Assembly (NCBI GenBank): GCA_013287095.1
Contig: JABDEJ010000069.1
Span: forward strand, 1 to 12,004
Length of the DNA stretch: 12,004 nt
Direction of reading: 5' to 3'
DNA from: Bacteroidota bacterium
GTDB taxonomy: Bacteria > Bacteroidota > Bacteroidia > CAILMK01
In this document: positions 1 through 5,862 of the stretch, one piece after another
Numbering within the stretch: the first letter of the stretch is position 1
How the letters are laid out: every line of letters begins with the position of its first letter
Translations under genes and position numbers: made by a program
Notes under the pieces: model-generated
Seen by the model: the letters and a program-made list of their open reading frames with translations, nothing else
Databases searched by the model: none
Told to the model about the DNA's origin: nothing

Positions 1-146
1 TATTCGCATCCTTTTATGCGATATACAGTGGTGTTTCTTTTCTGACAATCGTCGCCGTACTATTTGCACCAATATATCACCGGTTCCTGCACAGGTTTCA
101 CCTATATATCAGCGAGGAAGAAGAAGATGAGGAAGATAAAAATTAA
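1..146 (+). CDS. C-terminal fragment of a membrane protein (partial)
   Basis: An open frame runs from the window edge (first full codon at position 3) to a TAA at 144-146, giving the last 47 residues of a protein whose start lies outside the window. The visible part has one hydrophobic stretch (about residues 8-24), typical of a final transmembrane helix. It is followed by a His/Arg-rich segment (HRFLHRFH) and a strongly acidic tail (SEEEEDEEDKN), probably cytoplasmic. I do not recognise the family from this fragment. An imperfect hairpin at 172-192 lies downstream but has no T-run, so it is not a clear terminator. Confidence 0.6.
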   Translation, partial: FASFYAIYSGVSFLTIVAVLFAPIYHRFLHRFHLYISEEEEDEEDKN

Positions 147-214
147 AAGATTAAAAGATTGAAAGAAGCTAAAGAGTGTTTCAACAGCTCTTCAAGCCCT
201 CAAATAATTTTCCA

Positions 215-222
215 TATCTTTG
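215..222 (+). promoter_or_regulatory. Bacteroidota -7 box (TATCTTTG) for tRNA-Leu(CAG)
   Basis: TATCTTTG followed by C matches the Bacteroidota primary sigma-factor -7 consensus TAnnTTTG. It ends 14 nt before the mature tRNA 5' end. A -33 element is not clear: TTCA at 191-194, 20 nt upstream, is only a weak match to TTTG. The same box plus trailing C precedes four other units in this window at a similar distance. Confidence 0.65.
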
Positions 223-235
223 CAGCCCGATTTTT

Positions 236-317
236 GCGGATGTGGTGAAATTGGTAGACACGCACGTTTCAGAGGCGTGTGTCGCAAGACTTGTGGGTTC
301 GAGTCCCACCATCCGCA
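236..317 (+). tRNA. tRNA-Leu (anticodon CAG)
   Basis: An 82-nt tRNA with a perfect 7-bp acceptor stem (GCGGATG / CATCCGC) and discriminator A at 317. The anticodon stem CACGT/GCGTG encloses the loop TTCAGAG, with anticodon CAG at 270-272, which reads CUG. The extra arm is a short GTC-GCAA-GAC hairpin, as expected for a class II leucine tRNA, and the T arm is GTGGG-TTCGAGT-CCCAC. The 3' CCA is not encoded and would have to be added enzymatically. The D-arm region is identical over more than 20 nt to the tRNA-Leu(GAG) gene at 5504-5586. Confidence 0.97.
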
Positions 318-394
318 CATTAAGGCTAAATTGAGTGCCGGGAATAACTTTCCAGCCTTCGTCACGCTTTCAGCTTTTTAATCTCGTATTTTGG

Positions 395-402
395 TAGCTT
401 TG
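395..402 (+). promoter_or_regulatory. Bacteroidota -7 box (TAGCTTTG) for the MNT/HEPN operon
   Basis: TAGCTTTG followed by C fits TAnnTTTG and ends 14 nt before the ATG at 416. Transcription would start roughly 5-10 nt before the ATG, so the mRNA would be nearly leaderless. No convincing -33 TTTG is seen at the usual distance. Confidence 0.55.
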
Positions 403-415
403 CACTTAATTAGTT

Positions 416-733
416 ATGGGGTCAACAATTGAAAATAGAGAGCAAATTCTAAGTACGCTACATTCCCAGCAAGAACAATTGAAAGGAATGGGTGCACAAT
501 GGTTGGGTTTGTTTGGCTCTTTTGCAAAAGGCAAGCAAAAAAAAGACAGCGATATTGATATCCTTATCGAATTTCAGCAAGGCCAAAAAAATTATCGCAA
601 TTTTATTCATATTGCATATTTTCTTGAAGATTTGTTCCAAAGGGAGGTAGAGCTTATCACCCCTCAGTCACTAAGCCCGATAATGAGGGAGCAAATATTA
701 AAAGATGCCCTGTATGTCTCCATCGTTGATTGA
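416..733 (+). CDS. MNT-type nucleotidyltransferase, antitoxin of a HEPN/MNT module
   Basis: A 105-residue minimal nucleotidyltransferase of the DNA polymerase-beta fold. It has the family signature GS-X10-DXD exactly: G34-S35, then ten residues, then D46-I47-D48, the metal-binding aspartates. A third acidic position is probably E79 in VELITP, where many relatives have Asp. In characterised MntA/HepT pairs the MNT protein neutralises the HEPN toxin by transferring AMP groups to a tyrosine of the toxin motif, and the downstream partner here carries that tyrosine. The start at 416 fits a promoter box 14 nt upstream. The gene overlaps the HEPN gene by about 20-29 nt, so the two are translated from one message. 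It lies about 100 nt downstream of a tRNA-Leu gene, a common position for acquired modules, although no attachment repeat is seen. The family assignment is firm; antitoxin activity is inferred from family knowledge. Confidence 0.9.
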   Translation: MGSTIENREQILSTLHSQQEQLKGMGAQWLGLFGSFAKGKQKKDSDIDILIEFQQGQKNYRNFIHIAYFLEDLFQREVELITPQSLSPIMREQILKDALYVSIVD

Positions 734-1055
734 ATTTTTAAACCATATTAAGAAGGAAACTGAGTTTCTGCTAAGAAATTCCCAAAACATCAGTTATGAT
801 GAATTTATTTCGGGTGAATTTACCAGCAGGGCATTTTTGCGAAGTCTTGAAATTATTGGCGAAGCGGTAAAGAAAATACCGCAAGAAATCCGAACTCAAT
901 ATCCTTTAATTGAATGGAAAGAAGTTACAGGCTTGAGAGACAAATTAATACATCATTATTTTGGAGTAGATTATGAACTTGTATGGGATACTATTAAAAA
1001 TGATATCCCAAAACTTGATGAAGCTTTGGTCATATTACTTAAAAATTTAAAATAA
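705..1055 (+). CDS. HEPN-domain ribonuclease-like protein (HepT/DUF86), toxin of a HEPN/MNT module
   Basis: A 116-residue, mostly alpha-helical protein of the HepT-like (DUF86) HEPN family. Its catalytic motif RX4HXY is intact as R78-DKLI-H83-H-Y85. In characterised HepT toxins the Arg and His form the RNase site, and the Tyr is the residue AMPylated by the MNT partner. A conserved segment around residues 44-58 (LRSLEIIGEAVKKIP) also matches the family. The start is either ATG 705, used here, or ATG 714, which would give a protein three residues shorter; both lie inside the end of the MNT gene. The order MNT then HEPN is one of the two usual arrangements. The motif is complete, so the module may be functional. 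The gene that follows is 93 nt away and unrelated. Confidence 0.9.
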   Translation: MPCMSPSLIEFLNHIKKETEFLLRNSQNISYDEFISGEFTSRAFLRSLEIIGEAVKKIPQEIRTQYPLIEWKEVTGLRDKLIHHYFGVDYELVWDTIKNDIPKLDEALVILLKNLK

Positions 1056-1148
1056 CTATTCAATTACATACAGTTCATCGCCTAACTATTTCATATATAA
1101 AATCCTCATATTGAGCAAAGATTGTCTATCAAAGATTAAAGAAACACA

Positions 1149-1562
1149 ATGAAGGCCAGCATATACCGCAGACAAACTTTTAATGCCGCTCACAGGCTTA
1201 ATAACCCTGCCTGGGACAGTGAAACCAACAAACGGGTTTTCGGACTTTGCAACAATCCTCATTACCATGGGCATAATTATGTGGTGATTGCTAAAATTAC
1301 GGGTGAAATAGATCCTGAAACCGGATATGTAATGGATGCAAAGGTCATCAAAGACATGATCGAAGACGAAGTGATTGAACCTTTTGATCACAGAAACCTT
1401 AACTTAGATGTACCTGAATTCAAAGAAATGAACCCAACGGCCGAAAATATTGTAATGGTAATCTGGAACAAACTCAGGGCAAGACTCGAAAACAGGTTTG
1501 ACCTTGTTGTAACTTTATACGAAACTGAAAACAATTATGTTGAATACAACGGACAAAAATAA
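1149..1562 (+). CDS. 6-pyruvoyl-tetrahydropterin synthase (PTPS/QueD family, BH4-type)
   Basis: A 137-residue T-fold enzyme expected to convert 7,8-dihydroneopterin triphosphate to 6-pyruvoyl-tetrahydropterin. The zinc ligands are H15 (FNAAHRL), H40 and H42 (HGH). The catalytic set is C34, D80 and H81 (FDHRNLN), and E125 (YETEN) is the pterin-anchoring glutamate. The C34-to-HGH spacing is CX5HGH (CNNPHYHGH), as in the animal tetrahydrobiopterin enzyme (CNNPNGHGH), whereas E. coli QueD has CX3HGH. DHRNLNLDVP, PTAEN and the ETENNYVEY ending also resemble the animal enzyme. It overlaps folE, the preceding pathway step, by 26 nt, so the two products act in sequence. I therefore favour tetrahydropterin cofactor synthesis over the queuosine pathway. 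A QueD role cannot be excluded, and no sepiapterin-reductase-like gene is present in the window. No clear promoter box was found upstream. Confidence 0.9.
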   Translation: MKASIYRRQTFNAAHRLNNPAWDSETNKRVFGLCNNPHYHGHNYVVIAKITGEIDPETGYVMDAKVIKDMIEDEVIEPFDHRNLNLDVPEFKEMNPTAENIVMVIWNKLRARLENRFDLVVTLYETENNYVEYNGQK

Positions 1563-2214
1563 ACTGATAACATACGACGAAATCGGTGACAGTCATATCT
1601 CTACTTCAACCGATACTCCTCTGCGTGAAGACGCCTTTGAACTGGATGATGAAACGAAAGTGGAACTCATAAGCAAACATTTTAAAGAGATCATGCAGAT
1701 TATGGGGCTCGACCTGACTGATAGCAGTTTGAAGGGAACACCTGCCAGGGTCGCAAATATGTATGTTAAAGAAGTTTTCAGCGGATTGAACCCAAAAAAC
1801 AAACCTGCAATTACCCTTTTTGAAAACAACTATAAGTATGACGAAGTTGTCATGGTTCGCGATATCACATTTTATTCCATGTGCGAACACCATTTTGTAC
1901 CTTTTTTTGGCAAAGCACATGTAGCCTATATCCCCAAAGACAAAGTAGCAGGCCTGAGCAAAGTAAACAGGTTGGTACAGTTTTATGCCAAAAGACCCCA
2001 GGTTCAGGAACGCCTCACCATGCAGATAGCCAAAGAAATAAGTGAGCAGTTCGGAACGGAGGATGTAGCGGTGGCTGTTGAAGCTACCCATCTTTGCGTA
2101 GCATCAAGAGGTGTTGAAGATGCCACCAGCAGTACCATTACCACTAGTTTTATGGGGAAATTCGCAACCGATGAATATAAGTTGCAGTTTCTGACTTCAT
2201 TGAAACAAGCTTAG
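1537..2214 (+). CDS. folE: GTP cyclohydrolase I
   Basis: A 225-residue GTP cyclohydrolase I, which converts GTP to 7,8-dihydroneopterin triphosphate plus formate. This is the entry step to folate, tetrahydropterin and queuosine routes. The zinc ligands are C116 and H119 in SMCEHHFVPF and C187 in THLCV. H118 and H185 match the catalytic histidines of E. coli FolE (H112, H179). The conserved GLSKVNRLVQFYAKRPQVQERL block covers about residues 139-160. The C-terminal block ASRGVEDATSST is also typical. The first 40 residues are a variable, polar extension, as in many Bacteroidota FolE proteins. The start ATG lies inside the PTPS gene (26-nt overlap), implying coupled translation. The stop is 7 nt from the stop of the convergent beta-barrel gene, with no obvious terminator in between. 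Confidence 0.96.
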   Translation: MLNTTDKNKLITYDEIGDSHISTSTDTPLREDAFELDDETKVELISKHFKEIMQIMGLDLTDSSLKGTPARVANMYVKEVFSGLNPKNKPAITLFENNYKYDEVVMVRDITFYSMCEHHFVPFFGKAHVAYIPKDKVAGLSKVNRLVQFYAKRPQVQERLTMQIAKEISEQFGTEDVAVAVEATHLCVASRGVEDATSSTITTSFMGKFATDEYKLQFLTSLKQA

Positions 2215-2221
2215 TTTCAAA

Positions 2222-3025
2222 TTAAAAAATTACATATTGCAGGCCAATATTGGCCTGTAACCCTGATAGATCTGCATTGAGATAGGTGCTATTGTTGATA
2301 TAATAAGAGCCGACATAAATCCCCGATTGGTTTAAAAGTATTTTTTGATTATTGGAATCATAAAGCGGTATTTGCACAAAATTTGCAAAAAGCGCTGCAG
2401 TAGCATATAATTTTGTTGACAATTTATATCTGGCGGTAGCTTTTAGTGAAAATCCAAACCCGGCTCCTTTATTATCCAATAAATTAGCCGGAGGGTATAT
2501 ATATTGATTCACTATTGTCCTATTATCAATAGAATAGTCACCGTAAACTTGAACTTCATTAGTTTGAAATGAATTATAAGTAATACCTGCCCCCATGTTT
2601 AGTAATATTTTTTTCAAAGGCAGATCATATCCAATAAATAGTGATATAATTTGTATTCGCACGGTTGCATTAATTTTGTACGGAACACTATCGTAACCAT
2701 GAGATTGCGCTTCTCCTGAAGTATCAATAAATGCAAATTCATTGTTACGTTTGGCATCCGGGATCCAATCATATCCTAAAAATATAGTAAATCTGCTCTT
2801 TTTCAAAGGCTTTGCTTCTAGCCACGCAGAAACCAATGGAGTGCCAGCGTAAGGGTTTTTATATAATCCAGTATACGAATAATAACTGTTAAAATCAGTC
2901 AAATTAAATCCACGATACCCTCCAGATATCCCTCCCATCAAATGATAATCTTCGAGAGATTGTCCTTTACAAACCATATTAGGGCCGATAATGGAACACA
3001 ACAAGAAGATAATAAATGCCTTCAT
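2222..3025 (-). CDS. Outer-membrane beta-barrel protein, function unknown
   Basis: A 267-residue exported protein. An N-terminal hydrophobic segment (about residues 3-18) looks like a signal peptide. The rest is a series of alternating amphipathic strands rich in Gly, Tyr, Phe and Asn (for example SRFTIFLGYDW, QIISLFIGYDLPL, YATAALFANFVQI). The chain ends in a strand with a terminal aromatic residue (NIGLQYVIF), the classic outer-membrane insertion signal. Its size suggests an 8- to 10-strand barrel. The Cys near the signal sequence (NMVCKG) does not fit a lipobox well, so I do not call it a lipoprotein. The gene sits downstream of the M43 protease on the same strand but beyond a good terminator, so it probably has its own promoter, though no TAnnTTTG box was found. 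No specific function can be assigned. Confidence 0.7.
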   Translation of the reverse strand: MKAFIIFLLCSIIGPNMVCKGQSLEDYHLMGGISGGYRGFNLTDFNSYYSYTGLYKNPYAGTPLVSAWLEAKPLKKSRFTIFLGYDWIPDAKRNNEFAFIDTSGEAQSHGYDSVPYKINATVRIQIISLFIGYDLPLKKILLNMGAGITYNSFQTNEVQVYGDYSIDNRTIVNQYIYPPANLLDNKGAGFGFSLKATARYKLSTKLYATAALFANFVQIPLYDSNNQKILLNQSGIYVGSYYINNSTYLNADLSGLQANIGLQYVIF

Positions 3026-3100
3026 GAAATTGGATTTTGATTTTAGTAATAATAAGTGATATTATTATGCTAAGACGCTATTGCGACCATAAAGGTGAGG

Positions 3101-3133
3101 GAAAAAGACAAAGGCCGGCACAAATTGCCAGCC
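3101..3133 (-). terminator. Intrinsic terminator after the M43 protease gene
   Basis: On the minus strand an 8-bp stem (GGCTGGCA / TGCCGGCC, one T-G wobble) encloses a 5-nt loop at 3121-3125. The T-rich run TTTGTCTTTTTC follows directly (3112-3101). It begins about 43 nt after the protease stop codon and lies before the beta-barrel gene, so it should end protease transcription and insulate the two genes. Confidence 0.8.
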
Positions 3134-3176
3134 CCTGCCTATCTACACGAATTGAAATGAAATCTTTTATCGTCTT

Positions 3177-4496
3177 TTAATTCTGGAAGATGATTTTCTT
3201 TTGGATAACGTTATTTCCAACAATGATTTTAAAGAAATAGATGCCACTTGCATTTATATGCAATTGTTCTTTGGTAAACGTAACCTGTTGGCTTCCAAAT
3301 CCGATCGGGACGTTCTCCTTTAGAAATATTTCTTTCCCGGTCAGATCTATCAGGCTGATACTTCCCGTTTGCATGGACCGTGATTCAGTTTGAAGAGTCA
3401 CGGTATTATTTGCAGGATTTGGGAATAACGAAACAGATATACCTTCAGGAGCATTACTATTATTAATCCCGGCTACGAATCCGGTACATGCGTTACCCAA
3501 AACTGTGTCGCGATTCCCTTGCGAAATGAGTTCTGAGCGCCCAAATGCAAAGGCCCTTAAACGCCATACCTGCTCAGTAGTGAACATACATGGAGAAGGC
3601 CAATAGTCCATATAATCTTCAACAAGATCAGGTAAATCGGGGGTATCTGTATGGCAACTATTGATACCAATAGTGGAATTTATATTGGCCTGCAAAACCG
3701 GAGGCGTATCTGCGATGTGATCTCCCTGGAGGTCTTGATCATCGCTACAGCCGTCCTGAAATGGGTGGTACAACCCGAAATAATGACCTATTTCATGTGT
3801 CAATACCCGTTTGGTTTTACCCACAAACTGGTATCCGATCTCAACCCCATCAATCCAGGGCTCATAGGTAGCGGTCCACGGAAATTCCGCGTACCCGGCA
3901 AGTATTTCACCGGGAGGCAAACCCTCTGAACTAATGCTATTCACCACCCATACATTCAGGTAGCGTTTGCTGTCCCACCAGTCCAGTGATTTTACATTAT
4001 CGCCGGCGCTGTCCGTAAGCGGGGACAATACCCTGTCAATCCCATTGGTACATTGACCCCATGGGTTTACCGAAGCCAGGACAAAGGTAAAATGGGGGTT
4101 GCCGATTCTTGACTTGAATATCGACCGTACCCTGTTGGTATCACTGTTCAGTTTGTTATAATCCATATTGAGCCTGGCTACTTCGTCAAATATGGTCTGA
4201 TCGCTGATATCCTCAGGGCCATGGTTATAGATGATATGGAAACATATAGGGACAATGATTTCCTGCCCTACATCCTCGCCAGCAGTCTTGTTCTGAGCTG
4301 TCCTCATCATTTCCATATTGGCATCCATCTGGCGTTGGGCTGTCACCATCTCCGGATGCAGAGTGCTCATGTATTTGTAATACTCGTCAGAACCACAGAC
4401 GCCCTGGCCTTGAGCGACATTGCCAAAAAATAAAACCGGGACAGCAATTGCGGCAATCAATAATGCCTTGTTTGTTAAAAAGTCAGAAAATTTCAT
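3177..4496 (-). CDS. Secreted M43-family (pappalysin-like) zinc metalloprotease with T9SS sorting domain
   Basis: A 439-residue secreted metzincin protease. Residues 1-30 form a signal peptide (cleavage near AQG). The catalytic domain has the extended zinc motif HEXXHXXGXXH as H234-E235-IG-H238-YF-G241-LY-H244. It is followed by the M43 segment with C250, GDHIADTPP and C281, and by a Met-turn at M296 (DYMDY). This matches the ulilysin/cytophagalysin branch of peptidase family M43. Residues from about 354 to the end form a type A T9SS C-terminal sorting domain: LFPNPANN, then ISLIDLTGKEIF, then SGIYFFKIIVG and the basic KKIIF end. In known T9SS cargo this domain directs passage through the outer membrane and is then cleaved. 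The substrate is probably an extracellular protein or peptide. The gene has 134 nt of AT-rich upstream DNA and its own terminator, so it is probably monocistronic. Confidence 0.93.
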   Translation of the reverse strand: MKFSDFLTNKALLIAAIAVPVLFFGNVAQGQGVCGSDEYYKYMSTLHPEMVTAQRQMDANMEMMRTAQNKTAGEDVGQEIIVPICFHIIYNHGPEDISDQTIFDEVARLNMDYNKLNSDTNRVRSIFKSRIGNPHFTFVLASVNPWGQCTNGIDRVLSPLTDSAGDNVKSLDWWDSKRYLNVWVVNSISSEGLPPGEILAGYAEFPWTATYEPWIDGVEIGYQFVGKTKRVLTHEIGHYFGLYHPFQDGCSDDQDLQGDHIADTPPVLQANINSTIGINSCHTDTPDLPDLVEDYMDYWPSPCMFTTEQVWRLRAFAFGRSELISQGNRDTVLGNACTGFVAGINNSNAPEGISVSLFPNPANNTVTLQTESRSMQTGSISLIDLTGKEIFLKENVPIGFGSQQVTFTKEQLHINASGIYFFKIIVGNNVIQKKIIFQN

Positions 4497-4630
4497 ATTA
4501 AATATTTATTAAAACTAAAAAATAAGAATAATAACAGATGAATCCGGTTTAATGTAAAACCGCGTCACCCCGGACACTGCCTGTTTAATAATACAGTATC
4601 CGCACATCAACAATCAAAAAAAATAAGATA

Positions 4631-5173
4631 TCAGGATTTTGGAGGCGGACTGTGAATATCGAGGCTTATCCGCTGATGATGTTGGACATGCAAACTGCTG
4701 ATAAAGAGATTCCCTGATAAAACAATATCTGGTGAAAGACAAAAACCTTTCAGGTATTCTTTTAACAGCTTTATTACGGAGCGATGGCCATCGCTTTTAT
4801 GATCTGTGGCATTGATAGCAGAATCAGATTTTACATGATCGTCAAGACCCGCAACCAGTTGGTCCTCGTCATAATCAGCATAACAATAATAATATACTGA
4901 ATCACCTACGATTTCTTTGCTTGAAACATCATACATACGTCCCATATATTGAAACTCGTCTTCATCCGTCATCTGGAACCTGGTGTTAGGCGAATTAGTG
5001 AGCGAAACCGGGATTTTCACCAGCACGAGTTTCTTTTTAAGTATCCCTGCTTCCATTCCTGCCCTTACCGTACTTTTAATGCACCAGGACATCACAGGAT
5101 AGGCAATGTAATACCCTGCAAGATTAAACAGGAACAGCAGCGCAAATGATATGGGAACTAACTTTTTCAACAC
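4631..5173 (-). CDS. Hypothetical membrane-anchored protein
   Basis: I do not recognise this protein. The frame opens with a TTG at 5191, and no in-frame ATG exists before an upstream stop. I set the start at the GTG at 5173 because a promoter -7 box at 5189-5196 overlaps the TTG, which would place it at or before the transcription start. TTG 5170 (giving MKKLVPISF) is equally plausible. The product is about 180 residues. It has a short basic N-terminus, one hydrophobic segment (about residues 4-25, either a signal anchor or an uncleaved signal), a predicted soluble domain with acidic Asp/Glu patches and a tyrosine-rich strand (DSVYYYCYADYDED), and a His/Ser/Pro-rich C-terminus (VQHHQRISLDIHSPPPKS). 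The His-rich tail could bind metal, but that is only a guess. The next gene on the strand is the M43 protease, 134 nt away. Confidence 0.6.
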   Translation of the reverse strand: MLKKLVPISFALLFLFNLAGYYIAYPVMSWCIKSTVRAGMEAGILKKKLVLVKIPVSLTNSPNTRFQMTDEDEFQYMGRMYDVSSKEIVGDSVYYYCYADYDEDQLVAGLDDHVKSDSAINATDHKSDGHRSVIKLLKEYLKGFCLSPDIVLSGNLFISSLHVQHHQRISLDIHSPPPKS

Positions 5174-5188
5174 TTTGATTATCGAAAG

Positions 5189-5196
5189 CAAATGTA
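5189..5196 (-). promoter_or_regulatory. Bacteroidota -7 box (TACATTTG) for the hypothetical membrane-anchored gene
   Basis: On the minus strand TACATTTG followed by C matches TAnnTTTG. A possible -33 element, ATTG at 5221-5218, lies 21 nt upstream. The box overlaps the TTG at 5191 that opens the longest frame, which argues for translation starting at GTG 5173 or TTG 5170. Confidence 0.5.
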
Positions 5197-5220
5197 GAGA
5201 ATAATTTTAGCAGACGACAA

Positions 5221-5408
5221 TTAAAAATTTGCCATTTATCAAGTTAAAAAAGGATCTTTTTTATAAAAACAAAGGGCGCATACGATTGGTAATTAGCTAT
5301 TTATTGAAATACATTTTATTTGAATTATCGGATACGATCTGAAAGGAAATTAAGGAATCATGACATTCCTTCCAAAGACTTAAGATAAAAAAACCTGAAA
5401 GTATTTAT
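5221..5408. other. AT-rich intergenic stretch, nothing identified
   Basis: This part of the 330-nt gap between the hypothetical gene and tRNA-Leu(GAG) is AT-rich. I saw no coding potential, RNA gene or convincing hairpin in it. A short AAAAAGGATCTTTTT palindrome near 5250-5264 is too weak to call. Confidence 0.4.
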
Positions 5409-5472
5409 AAAAAAAACAACCATCAGTAAAAAGATTTGATTGAAGATTCAATACAAACCATCGTTACTGATG
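5409..5472 (-). terminator. Possible intrinsic terminator downstream of tRNA-Leu(GAG)
   Basis: A perfect 9-bp inverted repeat (CATCAGTAA at 5421-5429, TTACTGATG at 5464-5472) is separated by 34 nt, which contain a second palindrome (ATTGAAGATTCAAT). On the minus strand the outer stem is followed within 4 nt by a run of eight T (5416-5409). Orientation and position suit termination of the tRNA transcript. The long loop makes this weaker than a classic terminator. Confidence 0.45.
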
Positions 5473-5503
5473 ACTGTTGACTGATCATTGTTACCTGATC
5501 AAG

Positions 5504-5586
5504 TGCCCAGGACGAGACTCGAACTCGTATACACAGAGTGCACCACCCCCTCAAGATGGCGTGTCTACCAATTTCACCACCTGGGC
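5504..5586 (-). tRNA. tRNA-Leu (anticodon GAG)
   Basis: An 83-nt class II tRNA on the minus strand. The acceptor stem GCCCAGG / CCTGGGC is perfect, with discriminator A (position 5504). The anticodon stem CCATC/GGTGG encloses the loop TTGAGGG, with anticodon GAG (5552-5550), which reads CUC and CUU. The T arm ACGAG-TTCGAGT-CTCGT is intact, and the long variable region is typical of leucine tRNA. CCA is not encoded. Confidence 0.96.
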
Positions 5587-5600
5587 AAAATTTAAGAGCG

Positions 5601-5608
5601 CAAAGGTA
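5601..5608 (-). promoter_or_regulatory. Bacteroidota -7 box (TACCTTTG) for tRNA-Leu(GAG)
   Basis: On the minus strand TACCTTTG followed by C matches TAnnTTTG and ends 15 nt before the mature tRNA 5' end, almost the same placement as at the other tRNA-Leu gene. No clear -33 TTTG is seen. Confidence 0.65.
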
Positions 5609-5702
5609 GGGAAAAAGTTGAAAATTATGTTTGGTGATTTGAAATTAGTCTTAGTTGCTGTTTAGTAAGGCGTAACTTATAATTATTAAGATTTATTCTT
5701 TA

Positions 5703-5862
5703 GTCCCAGAGGGACGACATATTGGTAGAAAATTGGTAAGCGTCATTTTGAAGTGCCATAGGTACGACATATTTCTTTTCGGAATATAGAAAAATATCAT
5801 CCCTACGGGATTCTAAAAATCATCGTTTGTTTATTTCTACCAATCTGTCATCCCTATGGGAT
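5703..5862. repeat. Cluster of four short palindromic repeat units, two direct and two inverted
   Basis: Each unit is a 13-nt palindrome of the form rTCCCnnnGGGAy followed by a tail related to GACATATTGGTAGAAA. Unit A is 5703-5731 (GTCCC-AGA-GGGAC) and unit B starts at 5753 (GTGCC-ATA-GGTAC). In inverted orientation are unit C, with its palindrome at 5799-5811 (ATCCC-TAC-GGGAT), and unit D at 5834-5862 (ATCCC-TAT-GGGAT). A and D match at 25 of 29 positions when D is reversed, and the tail ATTGGTAGAAA is a perfect 11-nt inverted match (5721-5731 with 5834-5844). The outermost stem pair is G-C in A and A-T in D, a compensatory change. The cluster fills the 324-nt gap between tRNA-Leu(GAG) and the end of the receptor gene. 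It resembles a REP-like interspersed intergenic element. It contains no gene. Confidence 0.75.

Noticed and set aside
172..192. Imperfect hairpin (AAGAG-TGTT ... AACA-g-CTCTT) after the partial membrane-protein gene
   Set aside because: The stem has a bulge and a very tight loop, and no T-run follows, so it does not qualify as an intrinsic terminator.
322..359. Inverted repeat AAGGCT ... AGCCTT with inner GGAA/TTCC after tRNA-Leu(CAG)
   Set aside because: The pairing is split by a 13-nt one-sided bulge, and the nearest T-run is about 15 nt away. It is too weak for a terminator or an attachment site.
1606..2091. 161-residue minus-strand open frame opposite folE
   Set aside because: It is a shadow of the unmistakable GTP cyclohydrolase I frame.
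4545..4562. CGGTTT / AAACCG hairpin between the hypothetical gene and the protease gene
   Set aside because: A 6-bp stem without a following T-run in either direction; not enough to call a terminator or operator.
5477..5665. 62-residue plus-strand open frame
   Set aside because: It runs antisense through the whole tRNA-Leu(GAG) gene and its promoter and has no recognisable protein features.
5703..5862. CRISPR array
   Set aside because: The repeats are in both orientations, imperfect, and irregularly spaced, and no cas genes are nearby.
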